This document shows positions 20,799 to 32,786 of a stretch of DNA of 64,000 nt, in pieces. A program made the position numbers and the translations under genes. Each line of letters opens with the position of its first letter. Position 1 is the stretch's first letter. The DNA comes from Fragum whitleyi (Eukaryota; Mollusca; Bivalvia; Cardiida; Cardiidae): contig OX411556.1 in assembly GCA_948146395.1 (NCBI GenBank), positions 25,403,596 through 25,467,595 of the forward strand, in the 5' to 3' direction. The notes under the pieces were generated by a model that searched no databases, was not told the DNA's origin, and saw only the letters and a program-made list of their open reading frames with translations.

Positions 20799-22843
20799 AT
20801 TTAAACAATAGCTAGATTCAAGAACTGAGACCTCTAAACTTAGCAGACAGGCTGGCCGGAGTTGAGTCTCTTCATCGGAGATAAACATTTATCTATCCAA
20901 TTAATTGATTGACTTATTGATATTTAGGGGCTACGTTATGAGATTAACATGGCTTACTTCTTAACAATGGATTTCATGAATACCCCCCTCCCCCCTAAAA
21001 TAATAATAGAAAAAATAAGATAAAATATAAGAAACAGAGCCATTTCTATCAATTGCTCCCAGGTCAATTCTTAAGTTCATGTATTGAAGTTTTATTGAAG
21101 CCTTAAAAAAACGTTCAAGTTTATTTATTTCAATTCATTTACACACAGAATGATCTATGTTTAGCATCCTCTTTAAATCACAGCAAACTTTACCAATTTC
21201 ATTCCAAATTGTCAGGGCGTGATTTGCAATATATTCCATATAATTTCTGTGTCTACGTATAAAGTAATCAGAAGTTTTACTAAGTGGATATTTTTTCTAT
21301 TTTTTCTCAGTATAAAATAGATCACTTTATAGATCAACCCAATTTTCCGACATTGATGAAAAGCAAGTCCACGAATTTAGCTCCAGATTAAGCCAAAGGT
21401 CTGCGTTCAAGATGAAAAGTTCGCGAAACGTTTGAGAAATGGTACCCTGATTTGCAAGTTGGGCATGCACTCAATTTCAAAGCGGGGTATCGTTTTTCAA
21501 CGTTTATAAAAACTTTTCTGCATCCTTGCCGGAGGTTTTTGACTAGTCCGATTTCAAAGAGAGCTTAACTCGGATTGATAATTTCAATGCATATCGATAA
21601 ACATATAAATATAGGCGGTTAGAACTGTTTCTCGCTGAGCCATCAATATGCGTAAAACTTAGTGGCTCGAAGACGATTTGCTTATTCCGTTCGAAAAAAA
21701 AAAACAAAAAAAGTAGGAAATCGTAGCAGAAACCTTTCAAAACAAGGAATTGGCGAGCCACTTAAAACACAATTTTCAAACAAATGGCGTCACTTGAATG
21801 CTCAATTGTCGTCAATTATATCATTAGACGAAGTATAATACGGACACTAAAAATTCATTGTTGATATGTTTTGTGAAAACAGGGCTAAACGACTAAGATT
21901 TAATATTTTACTTATTTGAATCTTATATGAAAGGGTTGACTTTCTTTTAAAGCTGAGTGCAGCGGCGGATCCAGGATTTCTGTAAAATATACATATACTC
22001 TTCAAAAAAAGTTATTTGACACTGATTAAACATACGATTTTTCTGAATCCATGTAAAAACTTCGATAAATGTTGATTGATTTTGGGAACAGTAATTGTTA
22101 TTCGAGAATATCACATGTATTGCGATGAATTACTCGACAGCGTTTCTGGATAGAGACGTCAACGTCAAATTACGCAAATTCAGACTTTCTCATTCAGCAC
22201 GTGCAGTTCTAGATTAACTGGACAGTCCTGATAGCTCCCCATTATATTGGGGATTACATGCCACTTCTTGGTTGTTCTTGAAATTGAACGTCTAGATACA
22301 CGACTGTAATGGAAGCATATCAAGCGAACGGAGAAAAAAACGTGATAAAGTAATTGGTCGCCACAAGCCAGGCTCTATAAGACAAGCCTTTGCAAATGAC
22401 TTTTTTGTTTCTGGACAGACTATCCCGTACCTCTGGCACCGTTATAACATTACTCACAGCGTTATGTTTCGCGCCAGATAAGTCTAGCCCTGGATAACAA
22501 CATTCGCCAAAGACGTCGAATAACGTAACGATATTTGGGATATTTCACTCTACTGCAACAACGACCTAGGTCTCCAGTCTAATTAGGATCTCCGGTCAGA
22601 AAGTGTGGAATCAGATACGAAGTGTCAAGATTGCCACTATAGGACACATGCGACGTAACGTCCTTAATCAACGTCTCAGTTACAAATCATTGGTCAAAAA
22701 AGTAATTCTGTTTTAATACAGTATTAAGATTAATATACTCCACCTTATTTGATTGGTTTTGCACACACACATATAGATAGTTTTGTCTTAGTTAAAAATC
22801 TACATAAAGATCTAATGTCAAAGAACTTTTCTTGAAGAGTATA
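20799..22843. other. Two kilobases without a recognised gene
   Basis: AT-rich. A half copy of palindrome P lies at 21612-21648 (GGCGGTTAGAACTGTTTCTC). Simple A and C/T runs occur near 20985 and 21700. Nothing else could be supported. Confidence 0.4.
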
Positions 22844-23104
22844 TGTGACCCGTCACTCGAAAAGGGACCATCTTGGAAGTGCGTAAAGTGTCGACCCTAG
22901 TCAGACTGCGCGGATTGCGCAGACTGACTAGGTTCGAAACTTTTTGCACTGTGCTTATTTTCTGAATCTAGAATGATCAATCTACCTTCCAATGAAAGAA
23001 TTTTTGAAATGCGACTTATGGTTGACCTATGATGGATCCAATCTCTTTTTAATAATTCATTTTACAGAATTCCCGGGTGGTCCCTTTTTGCGTGGCGGGT
23101 CACA
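22844..23104. mobile_element. TA-flanked MITE, family B (B2)
   Basis: 261 bp with termini TGTGACCCGTCAC and GTGGCGGGTCACA flanked by TA. An internal inverted pair, CTAGTCAGACTGCGC and GCGCAGACTGACTAG, forms a hairpin. Only the left subterminal region is diverged from B1. Confidence 0.8.
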
Positions 23105-23813
23105 TATATATTTCGAATATACAAAGAGGTATTCGTTTGTTAAGATGTACAGAATTTAAACCCTTATCCTGCTAAATTTAAATTTTGTTTAATCAAATTT
23201 ACAGTCTTTTGTACATACAAGTATATAAACGTCTGCCTCAAAATTTTTCCCACAAAAATCAAGGAGGCAGGGAGTGTATACTACGCTCAGGCTGCACAAC
23301 TGTGCAGGCTGATCTTAGTCTTTACTGTCTGAAAAAAAAGTTCACAGCAGGAGTATATCGTGAACAACAACGCATTTGATTTAAATTATGCATAACAATG
23401 AAATAATTGAGCTTCAGATGGTCGTTCGTTTTCAAGAATCTCCATACCTACTCTGAATCCGCCACTGTCAAAGTATAAACTCGCATGGCCATTCAGTTTA
23501 GAATTGTAAGAGGCTTTTGTTTGAGAGTATCCGCTGTTCTACATTGAAGGAATGATCAATAGCAACTAAAAGTGCACATACATAATTATATGCACCTACG
23601 TTAGATCTGTAAAATAACATAAAGAGGCAATAATTAGATGACTATTCCAAACAGCATGCCAAGAAGTGAAAAATGCAAACTTTATTATGAAATTTGCCCT
23701 ACAAACTTGAAATAGATCCTAACTAATGACTATTGCGCGACAAGTGTTTACACAGCACGAGTGTAGCAGACTCGGCTTAAAGTCATTTGTGCTAAGATAA
23801 ATACCGAGATGCG
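23105..23813. other. No gene seen
   Basis: AT-rich. A GCTGCACAACTGTGCAGGCTGATC palindromic segment of the M/N type lies near 23290-23330 without recognisable ends. Confidence 0.4.
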
Positions 23814-23830
23814 GGTAACAACATCGTGAA

Positions 23831-25166
23831 ACAAGAGCTGTCGGAGGACAGCGAAGCTCGACTATTCCTAGTGCTGGATAGTAACAGCAAATCAATATCG
23901 ACATTGGAAATTCAATAAAATGAAAGTCAAGAGAAAAGAATCTTTGTCTAGAGGCTGATATTATGGTCACAGAAGCATGTGCAGAGTTTCAAAGCAATAG
24001 CTTTAGTAGGAACAGATATACAACTAACATAAAACAGTTGCACATAAAATCAAAACCATGATTTTTAAGGCCGAAAAGGGTTAAAATTCCACTAAATTAA
24101 ATATCAGAGTAATGAATCTTTTTCTGTGGGCTAATATTATGGTCAAAGAAGCATGTAATGTTTCCAAGCAACAGCTGTAGTAGAAATAGAGATATTTCAG
24201 AAATACAACATTTGCACGTAAAAACTTAACCAAGATTTTCTAAGTCCATGAAGGGTTATAAATCCACTAAATTCTATACCAGAGAATTGATTCTTTATTA
24301 AGAGGCTGTTGTTAAGATCATTGAAGCATGTGCAAAGTTTGAAAGCAATAGCTTTAATAGAATTAGAGATATAACTGATGTACAACATTTGCACGTAAAA
24401 ACTCAACCAAGAATTTCTGAGTCTGAAAAAGGTTAAAATTCCACTAAATTCAATATCAGAGTAATAAATCTTTGTCGAGAGGCTGATATCATGGTAACAG
24501 AAGCATGTGTAGAGTTTCCAAGCAGAAGCCTATGTAGGAATAGAGCTATAACTTTGCACGTAAAAACTTAACCAAGATTTCTAAGTCCGAAAAGGGTTAA
24601 AATTCTACTTAATTCAATATCAGAATATTGAATCTTTGTCTAGAGGCTGATATTATGGTCACAGAAGCATGTGCAAAGTTTCAAAGCAATAGCTTAAGTA
24701 GAAATAAAGATATTACAGAAATATAACATTTGCACGTAAAAACTTAACCAAGATTTTCATAGTCCGAAAAGGGTTGAAATTCCATTAAATTCAATATCAG
24801 AGTAATAAATCTTTGTCAAGAGGCTGATATTATGGTCACAGAAGCATATGTAAAGTTGAAAAGCAATTGCTTTTATAGAAACAGAAATATTACAGATAAA
24901 CAACATTTGCACGTAAAAACTTAACCAAGATTTCTAAGTCCGAAAAGGGTTAAAATTCCACTAAATTCAATATCAGAGTAATGAATCTTTGTCTAGATGC
25001 TGATATTATGGTCACAGAAGCATGTGCAAAGTTTCAAAGCAATAGCTTAAATAGAAACAGAGATTTTAAACACTTGCACGTAAAAACTTAACCAAAGCAT
25101 TACGCCGACGCCGACGCCCGGGTGACTGAAATAGCCCCCCTATTCTTCGAATAGTCGAGCTAAAAA
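23831..25166 (+). mobile_element. Helentron-like element E7
   Basis: Head ACAAGAG (23831-23837) overlaps a hairpin GCTGTC-GGAG-GACAGC. The head motif AGCTCGACTATTC lies at 23855-23867. The tail hairpin is CTATTC-TTC-GAATAG followed by TCGAGCTAAAAA. The tail 3' arm GAATAGTCGAGCT (25149-25161) is the exact reverse complement of the 13-base head motif. Between them lie about six units of 165-178 bases and a short CCGACG run. There is no coding capacity, so it is non-autonomous. The assignment to HINE/Pearl-like rolling-circle elements is inferred from architecture. Confidence 0.8.
24060..25095. repeat. Tandem array of ~175-base units in E7
   Basis: Units marked by AAATTCAATATCAGAGTAAT, AGAGGCTGATATTATGG and TTTGCACGTAAAAACTTAAC recur about every 165-178 bases, roughly six times. 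Copies vary by a few per cent to perhaps 15 per cent. Not a CRISPR: no short constant repeats with unique spacers. Confidence 0.8.
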
Positions 25167-25413
25167 GGTGAATGATTTTCAAATGAAATGAAATTGAGTG
25201 AGTGGGAAGAGCGAATTTTGAATGATTTCAAGGGGCGTCCAATCTTCTAAAAACTTTACGTGTTTTTTTCTAATTTTTTGTTTTCACGCTTAGAAATCAA
25301 CACCAGCTACTAATATTATGCAATCATTTGATCGGTTTGATTGAAATGTTGATAATTGTGGCCGATTTCGAAGCGTTTTTGAACAATTTCTAAGGTTTTT
25401 TTTACTGATTTAA

Positions 25414-25634
25414 CCCTTTCCTGTTTTACAAAATTTTGGACCTGTCCAAATTCAAAGGTTTTGCAGACGAAAATTAAAATTGGGTTTAATTTGAAAAATA
25501 ACCATTCAGTAGGGTAGAAAATAGTGCGGAAAAAGAAGAAATTGCTTGTCAGAAGCAATTTCCTCTTTTTTCACAATGTTTTCTCAATCATAAAATCACA
25601 AGCACGTAAAAAGCAGGTATTAAACAGCAAAGGG
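25414..25634. mobile_element. TTAA-flanked MITE, family A (A2)
   Basis: 221 bp between TTAA at 25410-25413 and 25635-25638. It is inserted in MITE G2 and is the same length as A1. Confidence 0.85.
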
Positions 25635-25733
25635 TTAAGAGAGTGTTTGGAATCAATGATTGGAGCTCTGAGCAAGTGATTTTGAATGGTTTTGATCGAG
25701 ATGAGTGTTAATTCCACGATGTTCTTAACTGTA

Positions 25734-26229
25734 GGAAAAAGTAAGATGGATTAGATTTACGAGGGAAGGATTCAAAACTAGAATCCTTCTGTCTCGAGTC
25801 TATTGCCTTCCTATTGCGATATACATGTCTTAGATGACGGAACAAAAATAAGCATAACTTGATAAGTTTTCAAAGTAACCCGATTAGTTCAAGGACGATG
25901 GATACTAATTACGCAATCATATTTTTTAATTGCGACTTTTCTATATTGTTGAGATACAAGGAGGTCTTGTGACTCTATCAAGTGGTTTAGTCGCCAGTAT
26001 CCCTTGATGGCCAATTACTAAGCATGCAATCCATCATGCGAAAAGGGGCAGTAAGGCAAAAGTAAAAAGTAAACGTTTGAGTCTGTGTGTGTCATTTTCA
26101 AAAAATTCTCATGTGCGTGAGGGACAACCATTGAGAAGTCTGTGCAACTCAGTAAAAGGTGCATTCAGGGTTCACCCTGATCGTTTTAGGAAAATTTAGG
26201 TCGGTGATTAAAGTAAAAAATGTAATAAG
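25734..26229. other. No feature recognised
   Basis: AT-rich with no identifiable gene or repeat boundary. Confidence 0.4.
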
Positions 26230-26552
26230 CGGCCGGCTACTTATGGGACCACCGAAAAAGGTCATTAAAGAGAATGGTCGCTTAATACACGTTGTGTTTA
26301 CACAAAGGAAGCATCGTTTTGATTGGATATGTATGTTTTTTGCAAAATTCTTAATATTCTTATGTTGTTAAAACTTAAAAGCATAGTTTCATTGAGACGA
26401 TTCTAACGAGTTTAAGCAACAAAGAATTCATTTACAACATTTTTTTTAGACCAATGACACATATATTATCTTTTCAAGATGTTTTGATTTAAAGAAGGGG
26501 ATTTTTAAAACTATCGCTTACTATAAATGGTCGCTTAATAGACATGGTCGTT
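26230..26552. mobile_element. MITE family I copy (I3)
   Basis: Both sides carry ATGGTCGCTTAATA-type words (26274-26287 and 26528-26541), in the same layout as the copy at 46850-47202. Boundaries are approximate. Confidence 0.5.
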
Positions 26553-26589
26553 TTTGCAAGATGAAGTGCATCAACATAGATACAAGTGA

Positions 26590-26645
26590 AGACTCTGATC
26601 AGACTGTGAAAATGCACAGGCTGATCTGGGTCTTGTTTAGGCGAA
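26590..26645. repeat. Palindromic fragment of the M/N type
   Basis: ACTCTGATCAGACTGTG and GCACAGGCTGATCTGGGT form an imperfect hairpin shared with families N and M. Full ends were not found. Confidence 0.5.
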
Positions 26646-26865
26646 TTTGAAAAATTCTTGGAAATGCCAAAAAGACACACGCTCGTTTGAGTAGGCCGTA
26701 TAAAACATCGGTCAATATTCAACAGTACATGTATTTTGAAATAAGATAAGAAGGTTGAGTAACCATAATAAGTTTAGAGAATTTTGTCAAGAGCAAAAAG
26801 CTTCTATCCTGGTCAGCTTATGAATTTCGCGAAAACTCTTCGAAGATTATTATTACTTTATCCCA

Positions 26866-26942
26866 GATAGCCCCTTTTGCCATGGCAAATCGGTCACTAA
26901 TGTACGATAGCCCCTTTTGCCATGGCAAAATCGGTCACTAAT
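26866..26942. repeat. Forty-base tandem duplication
   Basis: GATAGCCCCTTTTGCCATGG and its following CGGTCACTAAT occur twice in direct succession with one base of difference. A young local duplication. Confidence 0.8.
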
Positions 26943-27157
26943 CTGCGGATTCTCCTCATTACCATAGGCTGAAGTCGAATGAGTCAAATGACGATGGTTT
27001 GTCTTACGTCCGAAATAACATCAGCAAAGCAGGATTTGGGATCGTTTTCTGGAAAACGGGAAATAATAAATCATAAACAACCCTTTTAGTATCAGTAAAT
27101 ACTTCATTAAAACGTTTGTTTGTTTGTGAGTATGACATATCCAACCTTCCAGAAAAT

Positions 27158-27836
27158 GAATGGCTTGAGTGGCTCAAGAGGCTTGAAACTCTTGTTATAG
27201 CAAATCAAAGTTTTGACTAGATTTTCAGATATTTTGGGTTCTACTGACGTTGAAAATGAATTTCAAAATTTCCACTATATAACATATAGAGAAATGACCT
27301 TTACCTATAAAGGACATATTTTTCATCTGATCACAAAATGTTTTTGGAGACTGATAAAGGGCCACTCAAGTATCATTCCAGTAAAATTTGGTAGATACCC
27401 ATCAGTTACATTCTGAGAAAATGATTTTCAAAGTTTCCAATATATAACATAATTATAGAGAATCGACCTCCGCCCATAATATACACCTTTTTCATCCAAT
27501 CACAATTATATTTTGTAGACTGATAAAGGGTCATCCAAGGATCATACATGAAAAATATTATTGTATTAGAATCTCAGAAAACTCACTTTTTACCATATTT
27601 GGAAATTAGCCACGCTTATTAAATCCATGTTTTCCATTGGATCAAAATTTTTTGAACATTTTGAAAGAGGGTCACACAAGGAACATTCCTGTGAAGTTTG
27701 GTTGAAATTCATCAAGTAGTTTCTTAGGAGAAGATTTTTTAAGAAAAAAGCTTACGACCGGACGCACGGACGGACGCACGACGGACACAACACCATGACA
27801 ATAGCCCCAATGGTTTTCAGCCAGTTGAGATAAAAA
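27158..27836 (+). mobile_element. Helentron-like element E6 (head degraded)
   Basis: Core units match E2 (GAGAAAATGATTTTCAAAGT, ATAGAGAAATGACCT). The tail has the GACGGACGCACG microsatellite and AGCCCCAATGG-TTTTC-AGCCAGTTGAGATAAAA. The left end corresponds to the second head of E2 (ATGAATGGCTTG), and the first ACAAGAG head is absent. The tail has substitutions (GAGAT for GAGCT), so it is an older copy. Confidence 0.7.
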
Positions 27837-28316
27837 CCGTAAATATTTAGAGTTGTGTGAAACCGACGTACGCAAATTCTCATTGTGTTCGCAAATATTT
27901 ACAAAAAAAAAAAAAAAAAAAAAAATAGAATAAAAAAATTCTTGCGTACGCAGTTTTGTGAAGCGGCTCCCTGGTCCGATTCGAGAGATTTGGGGTTGTT
28001 TTGCCTGTATTGCTACGCTCAAAATCATTGCTATTTTATTCCGATGGCTGGTGCACCTACACATCTACTCATACAGAAATTACTATGCCAAATTAATTTG
28101 CAATCCATCTACATGTACTCATATACTAGCTCTTGATAAGCTCAAGTTTTACATTTGACCTTGAGCTCTGATCTTGAACTTTGACCTACCTCAAAATCAT
28201 TTCTAAATGACCTATCTGCTCACGATGGCAACTACATTTGTAGTTGAATATTATTTACAAATCTGTTCACAATAATATGATCCATGTATGCTTAAGTCCA
28301 ACATTTAATATTTCGA
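27837..28316. other. No gene seen
   Basis: A run of about 23 A at 27900-27925 creates spurious Lys/Phe-rich frames. 28150-28210 carries TGACCTTGAGC-type words seen in other degenerate repeats. Confidence 0.4.
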
Positions 28317-28397
28317 GGAGTCAGCACAATACTATTGTAAGTGTTAATATATTATGGACACTTACTATAGTATTGCCCTGACACCCCCCCCCCCCCG
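28317..28397. mobile_element. Mini-palindrome, family Q (Q3) with a poly-C run
   Basis: Arms GCACAATACTATTGTAAGTG and CACTTACTATAGTATTGCCC. A run of about 14 C follows directly at 28384-28397. Confidence 0.75.
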
Positions 28398-28497
28398 ATT
28401 CATCGTGGGAGAAATCTGAACATTTATTTCAAATGGCACATCTTCTCATAATGTAGAACATTTATGCCAAGCTGTTTGGAGATCCATCCATAAATGT

Positions 28498-28770
28498 ATT
28501 GATTAAATTGAGTTTTACTCTACTTTCAACAATTTTTCAGTTATATCGCGGCGGCTGGAGCACCTAACAATGGTTTCCTGGTATTTCTCTCACCAGCACA
28601 ACCACCACATACTTAGCCTCCAGCTGCTATCTCACAAAGGGTCTACGATTATCAACCCATTGGTGAGAGATAAATAGTCGAAAAGAATGAGTGCCGCCGT
28701 CGGGGATCGAACCCGGGACCTCTAGATTGACAGTCCGATGCGCTACCAACTGCGCAATGACGGCGGCGTC
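28498..28770 (-). mobile_element. tRNA-headed SINE, near full length (S3)
   Basis: The best head in the window. On the minus strand box A-like TTGCGCAGTTGGTAGCGC and box B GGTTCGATCCC lie at 28766-28695, and the body runs to 28498. The flanks TCCATAAATGT (28487-28497) and TCCATAATTGT (28771-28781) are a likely target duplication with one mismatch. RNA polymerase III transcription is expected from the boxes. Confidence 0.85.
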
Positions 28771-28923
28771 TCCATAATTGTGGGAGCTATAGACAGGACA
28801 AGCTCAATTTTAACATTTGACCTCGAGTTGTGACCTTGACTTGAAAATTTCTTTCACATAACGTGCATACTCATGATAGAGAACAAGACCATGTTATTTC
28901 AATTTCCACCCATTGATCTAGAT

Positions 28924-29399
28924 TTGTTTGTTGTGTATGGGGTTTAACGTCACTTTTAACAAACTTAGTCATATCGTGGCGGCTAGCCTGGCTCCCAGGC
29001 TGTCAGTTAGTGTTGAATTGAAAATAAATAGGGTACACAACTCATGTTTTACTGTTTCAATTACCTCCCATATTCTCAAAAACTGATCTGTCAGTCAGAG
29101 AATATAAGCTAATAAGAAATTATCTTTCTTTAATTGAATTTTGCTCATTCCACAATATTTCAGATCAGTGGGACGGGAGCCAGTCTACGTGGCGGCCAAA
29201 AACACCAAACATTGGATTCCTGGTATTTCTCACCACAGTACTACCATTACATCCTTTCCTAGCCTACAGCTGCTATCCCATACAGGTTATGATTTTCAAC
29301 CCATTGATTTGTGGAAGACAAGTTGTTCGAAAGAATAAACGTAACCATTGGGAATTGAACAAGGGTCCGATCCTTAACACTTCGCTATGACTGCAGCCA
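28924..29399 (-). mobile_element. tRNA-headed SINE split by a MITE (S4)
   Basis: The 3' part (28924-28983) and the rest (29188-29399) are contiguous in other copies but are separated here by a 204-bp element. The tRNA-like head at 29340-29397 is strongly degraded. Confidence 0.75.
28984..29187. mobile_element. 204-bp MITE with 9-bp target duplication (C)
   Basis: Ends TAGCCTGGCTCCC and GGGAGCCAGTCTA are inverted repeats (12 of 13). CGTGGCGGC stands on both sides (28975-28983 and 29188-29196). The interrupted SINE gives the pre-insertion sequence. A 9-bp duplication fits Mutator-like or Merlin-like elements better than hAT, but the superfamily is open. Confidence 0.85.
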
Positions 29400-29613
29400 A
29401 ATTCGTATGGACTGAATGATTATAAATTTAAAGCATATACATCGACTTGCCACTCTGACAACTTTGTTTAATTCACCGCAAGCAAGCTTTACTTTAAATG
29501 GTATGATTTCTCCATATATTCTTCATAACTGGGCCCTTTGTTGTTGAAACTCATTAGAATTGTCTCCTTGAAGAGAGGCTTCAGTGTAACAATTTCAATG
29601 GTAATTCCTATTA

Positions 29614-29688
29614 AGATGGCTCAGTGCAAACAGTTGTAACTGCCTATTAATATATAGGCAGTTACAACTGTTTCACACCGAGCCATTG
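29614..29688. mobile_element. Mini-palindrome, family P (P3)
   Basis: ATGGCTCAGTGCAAACAGT and the mirrored CTGTTTCACACCGAGCCAT with TAACTGCCTAT inner arms. Confidence 0.8.
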
Positions 29689-29932
29689 ATTTGTCACAAT
29701 TTGTATATTAAATAACATATTTTCTGTTGTCCATTTAGTGGTTGCTTTACAAGTTTAAATGTACTATGAACTTTGGTACATACTTAATTTTATCTTCCAA
29801 TTAAGTCAGAATATGTAATCAATCAAATAGTCTTTATCTTAACAGACCCGATATATGTCTAGTCAGCCATATTTTCAAACTAGATATGAAATCTCAATTT
29901 AAGGGTTACACAGAAAAATGGACATATTTGGA

Positions 29933-30085
29933 ATGGGGTTTAACACCCCTGTTTACCATTTTCAGTCATATGACGACCCCTGGAGAACCTTACCATACAT
30001 TTAAAGTATTTCTCCCACCATACTACCATGACATTGTTTAACTAACTTCCTGCTGCTTATCCCGCAAAGGTTTACGATAATCCAC
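29933..30085 (-). mobile_element. SINE fragment, old (S9)
   Basis: Body of the SINE family from GGAATGGGGTTTAACACC to TGCTGCTTATCCCGCAAAGG. The tRNA head is missing or unrecognisable. Confidence 0.6.
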
Positions 30086-31487
30086 ACAGATAATCCACAC
30101 ATCAGTCGAAGAAACAGTCATGATGTAAACATGATGACAATTTGTCACAAGATACGCTAATTACACTGCTGGGTGTTCAAGTGTGGAAAACAACAAAGGG
30201 AAATAACCCCAAAACTATGTTATGTAGAGTTACATTTCTTGTACACTGCACTTTGTTCCATTGAGAGGAACATTACTGCCAAGTTTCAAGTTAATTGACA
30301 AAGGGTGAAGGAAAAATGCTCCAAAAAGAGATGAATGCTGCCACCAGATGCTGACCTGATAATCCTTGATTTGGAGTCCCAAGCCCTACCAATTGCCTTA
30401 TGGTAGTGGCTGAGATGGAGAGATCCTTAGATGAAGAAGTTATATACGACCCTAAATGAGACAAGAAAAAGACAACTCTCTTTTAACAATACAACAAAGA
30501 TTTAATAATCAATATTAAAATGGAAATCATTTTTAAAACATCTATAAAAAGCCAAAGCACATGAGACCTGCTCTGTTTTTTAAAACACAGGCCAATCAGT
30601 ACGTTAATGACACCCTTTTTACTTCCATAAGATTAAATATTTAAAAAATATCATGGAAAAAGAAGAAATTTCTTGTAACAAGCAATTTCTTCTTTTACCA
30701 GAATATTTTCTACCTCAAAGTATAGTTTATTTTTAGGCTGCTTCTACTCTTCATTGTGATCGGCTTCCCCTTTCCATTTTGGACCGGTCCAAAATGACAA
30801 TAAAGGAGAAAAGGGCATTCTCCCCTGAAGTTTGATGATTAGGTAAAATGAAACTTGGTACAAATGGGGCAAAGTGGACAGGAATATATACCCCCAAACT
30901 GTTGCTTCCTCACAGGAACAGTAGGCTTTCAGAAAAGAAGACTAAAGATGACTTATACAGCACTTATGTGTGACCTTGACCTTTGTGTCATCCAACATTT
31001 GATCAAAGATACTAGATCTTCACCCAAAAAGCTGGTTACCAGTTTATTCCTAAGTTACATTCTTGAGTTACGCGTATTTGGTAACATATGTATAAACAAG
31101 ATTCTATGGTCATAGGAGATATGTTCAAACATAAATTTTCTAACAAATATAGCACATGACCTGTATCACCCAATCAGACAATATAGATGGACAGACATGG
31201 TTAAATCAGTATACCTCATCTGACTTAAAGACAAGGGTATACAATTCTTGAAACAGACAGACAGAGCAAGATGCCAGCATTAACGTAATGTGATATAACT
31301 AACACAATTCCATAACAATAAAATCAAATAGGTATTGTAGTTGTATTATATCTAAAACTAACAATATCAACAATATCAAAATGCTAAATAAACATGCGAA
31401 TACATACTTCTTAATCACACAACCATGAATCTTTGAGTCTCATTGCGGTCCAAATTCTTTTGAAAGCATTGTGGAGAAAATAAAGAG
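30086..31487. other. No gene seen; repeat fragments
   Basis: A family A-type hairpin lies at 30655-30700 (AAGAAGAAATTTCTTG / CAAGCAATTTCTTCTTT) with GGACCGGTCC near 30782. A degenerate TGTGACCTTGACCTTTG repeat lies near 30968. No supported exon. Confidence 0.4.
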
Positions 31488-32723
31488 ACAAGAGGACCAA
31501 GATGGTCCTAGATCGCTCACCTGAGTCTTTTTGACCCCTGGGACATCATATTAATTAGATAGGCAGATGTCAAAAAGAAGATAATTGCCTAAGATCAATA
31601 CCATGGAATGTTTTCAGCGAAGAGCAAGACAGATATGCCTTTTTGCTCTTTGATTCTATGTTAAAAGGATGCACCCGGGTGGACCCCAAATGTGATCCCA
31701 TGGTCTTGATATGAACAAACTTGGAAGAGGTCCATAAGATGATGTTACATACTTAATATGAAAGCTGTCTGCCTACTGGTTTCAAAAAAGACAATTTTTG
31801 AAGGTTTTCCTATTTTCAACCTTCATGCTCAGATAAGCTGAAAGGGATGCGCCCGGGTGGAGCCAAAATATGACCCAAGGGTCTTGATATGAACAAACTT
31901 GGTAGGGGCCCACTAGATGATACTACATACCAAAAATGAAAGCAGAAGATTTTAAAAGATTTTCGCTTTTTGATTCTATGTAAAAAGGGTTGCGCCCGGG
32001 TGGAGCCCAAATATGATCCTAAGGTCTTGATATGAACAAACTTGGTAGAGGTCTACTAGACATACCAAATATGAAAGCTGTCTGCCTTCTGGTTTCATAG
32101 AAGAAGATTTTTGAAGATTTTCATTTTTTTACCCTTTGTGCTCATAGGAGATAAAGGGATGCACCCGTGCAAAGCCCAAATATGACCCAAGGGTCTTGAT
32201 ATGAACAAACTTGGTAGAGGCCCACTAGGTGATGCTACATACCAAATATGAAAGCTGTGTGCCATCTGGTTTCAGAGGAGAAAATTTTTAAAGATTTTGG
32301 CTCTTTGATTCTATGTAAATAGGGTTGGGCCAGGGCAAAGCCCAAATATGACCCCAGGGTCTTGATATGAACAAACTTGGTAGAGGTCCACTAGATGATG
32401 CTACATACCAAATATGAAAGCTGTCTGCCTTCTGGTTTCAGAGAAGAAGATTTTTAAAGATTTTCATATTTTCACCCTTTTTGTTAAGGGTAAAGGGAAA
32501 GTTAAGGGTGGATTTCATTTATTTGAACAACTTTGGTAGAGCTTGACCCAAGGAACATCCCTGCCAAGTTTCATCAAGATTGGCCAACTGGTTTAGGAGG
32601 AGAAGATGTTTTAAGAAATTGTGGACGACGGATGACGCATGATGCACGTCGCACGACTGACGACAGACATTCTACGATCACAATAGCTCACCTTGAGCAC
32701 TTCTTGCTCAGGTGAGCTAAAAA
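31488..32723 (+). mobile_element. Helentron-like element E1
   Basis: Head ACAAGAG at 31488, hairpin AGGACC-AAGAT-GGTCCT, and head motif GCTCACCTGAG at 31515-31525. The tail at 32685-32718 is AGCTCACCTTGAGCAC-TTC-TTGCTCAGGTGAGCT, written here in two arms. Its CTCAGGTGAGC (32707-32717) is the exact reverse complement of the head motif. A GACGACGGATGACGC-type run precedes the tail. No coding capacity. Confidence 0.85.
31560..32560. repeat. Tandem array of ~165-base units in E1
   Basis: About six units marked by GGTCTTGATATGAACAAACT, TATGAAAGCTGTCTGCC and GCGCCCGGGTGGAGCC variants. The last unit passes into a segment common to several elements, CAAGTTTCATCAAGATTGGC. Confidence 0.8.
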
Positions 32724-32786
32724 AGCTGCTTTTCAGCAAAAGGGTCCTTATTTACCCCCCTACCACCATACAGACCAATAATATAA

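Larger units (their letters stand above)
23814..25733. mobile_element. MITE family G, doubly interrupted copy (G2)
   Basis: The left end GGTAACAACATCGTGAAA is cut by Helentron-like element E7, then resumes as GGTGAATGATTTTCAAATG. After about 245 bases it is cut again by MITE A2, and it ends with CCACGATGTTCTTAACTGTA. Comparison with G1 (12598-13038) shows the same order of sequence, so both insertions came after G2. Confidence 0.75.

Noticed and set aside
24060..25095. Regular repeats that might suggest a CRISPR array
   Set aside because: Units are 165-178 bases without unique spacers, inside a eukaryotic transposon with defined ends.
27672..28136. Lys/Phe-rich frames on both strands
   Set aside because: They are produced by an A run of about 23 bases and by the tail of element E6.
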